Position numbers and translations under genes: made by a program. From HGM13634 sp045537285 (GTDB lineage Bacteria > Bacillota > Clostridia > TANB77 > CAG-508): a stretch of 64,000 nucleotides of DNA. Position 1 is the first letter of the stretch. Each line of letters starts with the position of its first letter. This document shows, one piece after another, positions 61,783 through 64,000 of the stretch. The stretch lies in the NCBI GenBank assembly GCA_045537285.1, contig JAZSPC010000050.1, forward strand, positions 1 through 64,000. The letters run 5' to 3'. The notes under the pieces are model-generated. The model was not told the origin of the DNA, searched no databases, and saw only the letters and a program-made list of their open reading frames with translations.

Positions 61783-63363
61783 ATGGAAGATAAGAAGAAA
61801 TTTTATATAACTACACCCATATATTATCCAAGTGGTAAATTTCATATTGGTACAGCATATTGCGAGACATTAGTTGATTGTATAAAAAGGTATAAAACAT
61901 TAAGAGGTTTTGATACATATTATCTAACTGGTTTAGATGAACATGGTCAAAAAATACAAGCAGTTGCTGAAAAAAGAGGATTAACTCCACAAGAGCACGT
62001 AGATGATATGGCTAAGCAAGCTATCAAACTATGGGATTTAATGGACATTCAGTATGATGACTTTATTAGAACAACTGATGAAAGACACGTAAAAGCAGTA
62101 GAAAAAATAGTTAAAACATTTATGGATAATGGAGATATCTATAAAGGTGAATATGAAGGTTGGTATTGTATGCCATGTGAAAACTACTTTACAGAAACAC
62201 AATTAGTAGATGGAAAATGTCCTGATTGTGGTAGAGAAGTAAAAAAGATGAAAGAAGAAGCATATTTCTTCAATATGAAAAAATATGAACAATGGCTTAA
62301 AGATTTTTATGCAGAGAATACAGAATTTATAGTACCAGAATCTAGAAAAAATGAAATATTTAAAAACTTTATAGACCCAGGGCTAGAAGATTTGTGCATT
62401 AGTCGTTGTACGTTTGATTGGGGAATTAAACTTCCTGATAATCCAAAACATGTTCTATATGTATGGTTAGATGCTCTAACAAACTATATAACAGCTCTTG
62501 GATATATGTCAGATGATGATACATTATTTAAAAAATACTGGCCAGCAGATTTACATGTTGTTGGAAAAGAAATAATAAGATTCCATGGAATATATTGGCC
62601 AATTTTCTTACATGCATTAGGATTAGAACTTCCTAAAAAACTATATGCACATAGCTGGATTGTAATGAAAGATGGTAAAATGTCTAAGTCAGTTGGAAAT
62701 GTTATTTACCCAGAAACATTAATAGAAAGATATGGATTAGATGCAACAAAATATTATCTATTACGTTTAATGAGTTTTGCACAAGATTCAATGTTTACAC
62801 CAGAAGATTTTGTTGAAAGATTTAATTCAGACTTAGCAAATGACTTAGGAAATCTTTTAAATAGAACAATAGGAATGATTAACAAGTATTATGGCGGTGA
62901 AATACCAACAGATATTACAGAAAAAACAGAATTTGATTCTGTTTTACAAGAATTTGCAAAAGAGCAAATAGCAAAGGTAGAAGAATATATGGATAGTTAC
63001 CGTGTAAGTGCTGCTATACAAGAATTATGGAGATATATTGCTAGAACAAATAAATATATAGACGAAACAGCTCCTTGGGTACTTGCAAAAGAAGGAAAAG
63101 AAGAATTAAAATCTGTAATGTTTAACTTAGCAGAAGCTTTACGAAAAATAGCAATAATGTCAGCACCATTTATTCCAGAATCATCTAAGAAAATATTAAA
63201 TCAATTAGGAATAGATGAAAAAGATGCTACTTGGGATAGTTTATACAACTTTGATGTTATTAGGCCAGGAACAAAAGTAATTGCACAAGGTGAACCATTA
63301 TTTGTAAGACTTGATAAAGAGGAAGAAATTGAATATATTAAAGCTGCGATGAGTGGAAAATAA
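61783..63363 (+). CDS. metG: Methionyl-tRNA synthetase, without C-terminal tRNA-binding domain
   Basis: Charges tRNA-Met. 526 residues. HIGH-type motif HIGT in SGKFHIGTAYCETL, a zinc knuckle (CMPCENYFTETQLVDGKCPDC), and KMSKSVGNV. It ends after the anticodon-binding domain; the EMAP/Trbp111-type extension of many Firmicutes MetRS (about 650 residues) is missing. ATG 61783 follows AAGGAGA by 10 bases; upstream in-frame codons from 61723 have no site. A T-rich terminator follows. Confidence 0.95.
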   Translation: MEDKKKFYITTPIYYPSGKFHIGTAYCETLVDCIKRYKTLRGFDTYYLTGLDEHGQKIQAVAEKRGLTPQEHVDDMAKQAIKLWDLMDIQYDDFIRTTDERHVKAVEKIVKTFMDNGDIYKGEYEGWYCMPCENYFTETQLVDGKCPDCGREVKKMKEEAYFFNMKKYEQWLKDFYAENTEFIVPESRKNEIFKNFIDPGLEDLCISRCTFDWGIKLPDNPKHVLYVWLDALTNYITALGYMSDDDTLFKKYWPADLHVVGKEIIRFHGIYWPIFLHALGLELPKKLYAHSWIVMKDGKMSKSVGNVIYPETLIERYGLDATKYYLLRLMSFAQDSMFTPEDFVERFNSDLANDLGNLLNRTIGMINKYYGGEIPTDITEKTEFDSVLQEFAKEQIAKVEEYMDSYRVSAAIQELWRYIARTNKYIDETAPWVLAKEGKEELKSVMFNLAEALRKIAIMSAPFIPESSKKILNQLGIDEKDATWDSLYNFDVIRPGTKVIAQGEPLFVRLDKEEEIEYIKAAMSGK

Positions 63364-63364
63364 G

Positions 63365-63400
63365 ATTTAAGGTGATAATTTGTCACCTTAAATTTTTTAT
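63365..63400 (+). terminator. Terminator of metG
   Basis: 10-bp stem (63365-63374 with 63384-63393), loop ATAATTTGT, then TTTTTT. Stem-loop core GGTGATAATTTGTCACC is nearly identical to one inside the ORF6N gene. Confidence 0.88.
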
Positions 63401-63468
63401 ATAACCACACAAAACTTATTGACAAAGCAAAACAAATGTTTTATAATTGCCGTAACAAAAGTTAAGGA

Positions 63469-64000
63469 GTGGTAATTATAGAAGATAATAAAGAACTAAT
63501 AGAAAAAGAAGTTGATAATGTAGCATATGAAAATATAGATATAAAAAGCTTAATTTATACTATAAGGGGAAAACAAGTAATGTTAGATAATGATGTCGCA
63601 AGATTATATCATTGCGAAACTAAATATGTGAATCGTGTAGTGAAAAGGAATATAGAAAGATTTCCAGAGGAATTTTGTTTTCAATTAAATGATAAAGAAT
63701 TTCAAAACTTGAGGTGCTAATTTGTCACCTCAAGTTTTGAAGAACAAAACTATGGTGGGAGAAGATATCTACCATATGTTTTTACAGAGCAAGGAATTGC
63801 AATGTTATCAGCCTTATTAAAAAGTGACATTGCTATAAATGTAAGTATAAATATTATGAAAGCTTTTATAGAAATGCGAAAGTTCATAGCAAATAATGGA
63901 CATATTTTTGAAAGATTTGAAAAAATAGAATATAAATTATTAGAACTTGATAATAAATTTAATGAGATGTTTAATGAATTACAAAAAGGTAAGAATGAAG
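63469..64000 (+). pseudogene. ORF6N-domain antirepressor with in-frame stop, runs off the window
   Basis: ORF6N proteins are phage-type DNA-binding antirepressors. The frame reads IYTIRGKQVMLDNDVARLYH, RFPEEFCFQLNDKEFQNLRC, stops at TAA 63718-63720, and continues in the same frame with FVTSSFEEQNYGGRRYLPY and FTEQGIAMLSALLKSD, the normal rest of the domain. Homologues have Gln at the stop position, so CAA to TAA is the likely change. The start is also odd: AAGGAG (63464-63469) is followed at the right distance by ATA (63478), where ATG would be expected; the only GTG (63469) overlaps the ribosome binding site. The C-terminal coiled coil continues past base 64000. Confidence 0.82.
63701..63741 (+). 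repeat. Perfect 16-bp inverted repeat inside the ORF6N gene
   Basis: Left arm 63701-63716 and right arm 63726-63741 are exact reverse complements; the 9-base loop CTAATTTGT contains the premature stop. The same loop and inner stem appear in the metG terminator 340 bases upstream. Confidence 0.9.

Overview
The window is a very AT-rich (about 30% GC by eye) stretch of a Gram-positive, endospore-forming chromosome. Sporulation genes (spoIIGA, sigE, yabG, spoVS, yunB, a SPOCS-LysM protein, ytfJ/gerW), a T-box, degenerate CIRCE operators, strong AGGAGG ribosome binding sites and TTGACA-17-TATAAT promoters all point to Firmicutes, most likely an uncultured low-GC member of the Clostridia. This placement is inference from gene content. 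No rRNA, tRNA, CRISPR array or complete prophage was seen.

Layout. 1-13 kb: an SNF2 helicase cut by the left edge, trmFO, a coiled-coil protein with a long Pro/Gln/Glu repeat, addB, and a compact run pgeF, S66 carboxypeptidase, family 4 uracil-DNA glycosylase, Nudix hydrolase, GltD-like oxidoreductase. 13-22.6 kb: an HD hydrolase, an orphan HExxH protein, an RsmB-type methyltransferase, leuS, topB, several solitary small genes and a small phage-like patch (broken XRE regulator, Bro-N antirepressor). 22.6-34.8 kb: cell division followed by sporulation (murA, ftsQ, two DUF881 genes, sbp, ftsA, ftsZ, spoIIGA, sigE, yabG, veg, SPOCS-LysM, yunB). 34.8-36.3 kb: asparagine synthetase asnA behind an unusual leader. 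36.9-42.2 kb: dtd and the heat-shock operon hrcA-grpE-dnaK-dnaJ. 42.4-45.6 kb: rny, ymdB, spoVS. 45.7-48.1 kb: an orphan solute-binding protein and a type III toxin-antitoxin module. 48.2-51.8 kb: recA, recX, scpA, a DUF2953 gene, ytfJ. 51.8-53 kb: a roughly 570-nt structured RNA read as OLE RNA, directly upstream of its membrane partner gene oapA. 53-63.4 kb: a phospholipase-C-like protein, a two-domain nucleotidyltransferase, a VanW protein, dacF, rpmE, miaB, a frameshifted regulator, mutS, metG. The right edge holds a damaged ORF6N antirepressor gene.

Most notable observations: (1) the OLE RNA/OapA locus; (2) an asnA leader that seems to stack a T-box on top of a 15-codon Asp/Asn-rich leader peptide with attenuator-like hairpins, a combination I do not know to be described; (3) a type III toxin-antitoxin system with degenerate antitoxin repeats; (4) a tandem cytidylyltransferase whose first domain has lost its catalytic HxGH; (5) four broken or partly broken genes, each with a definable lesion (8-bp duplication, -1 frameshift, nonsense codon inside a perfect 16-bp hairpin, start-less remnant); (6) solitary small genes with strong promoters and palindromic leaders, one with 13 bases of complementarity between its 5' and 3' untranslated ends; (7) hairpins that place the ribosome binding site in a stem or loop upstream of murA, a coiled-coil gene and the DUF2953 gene.
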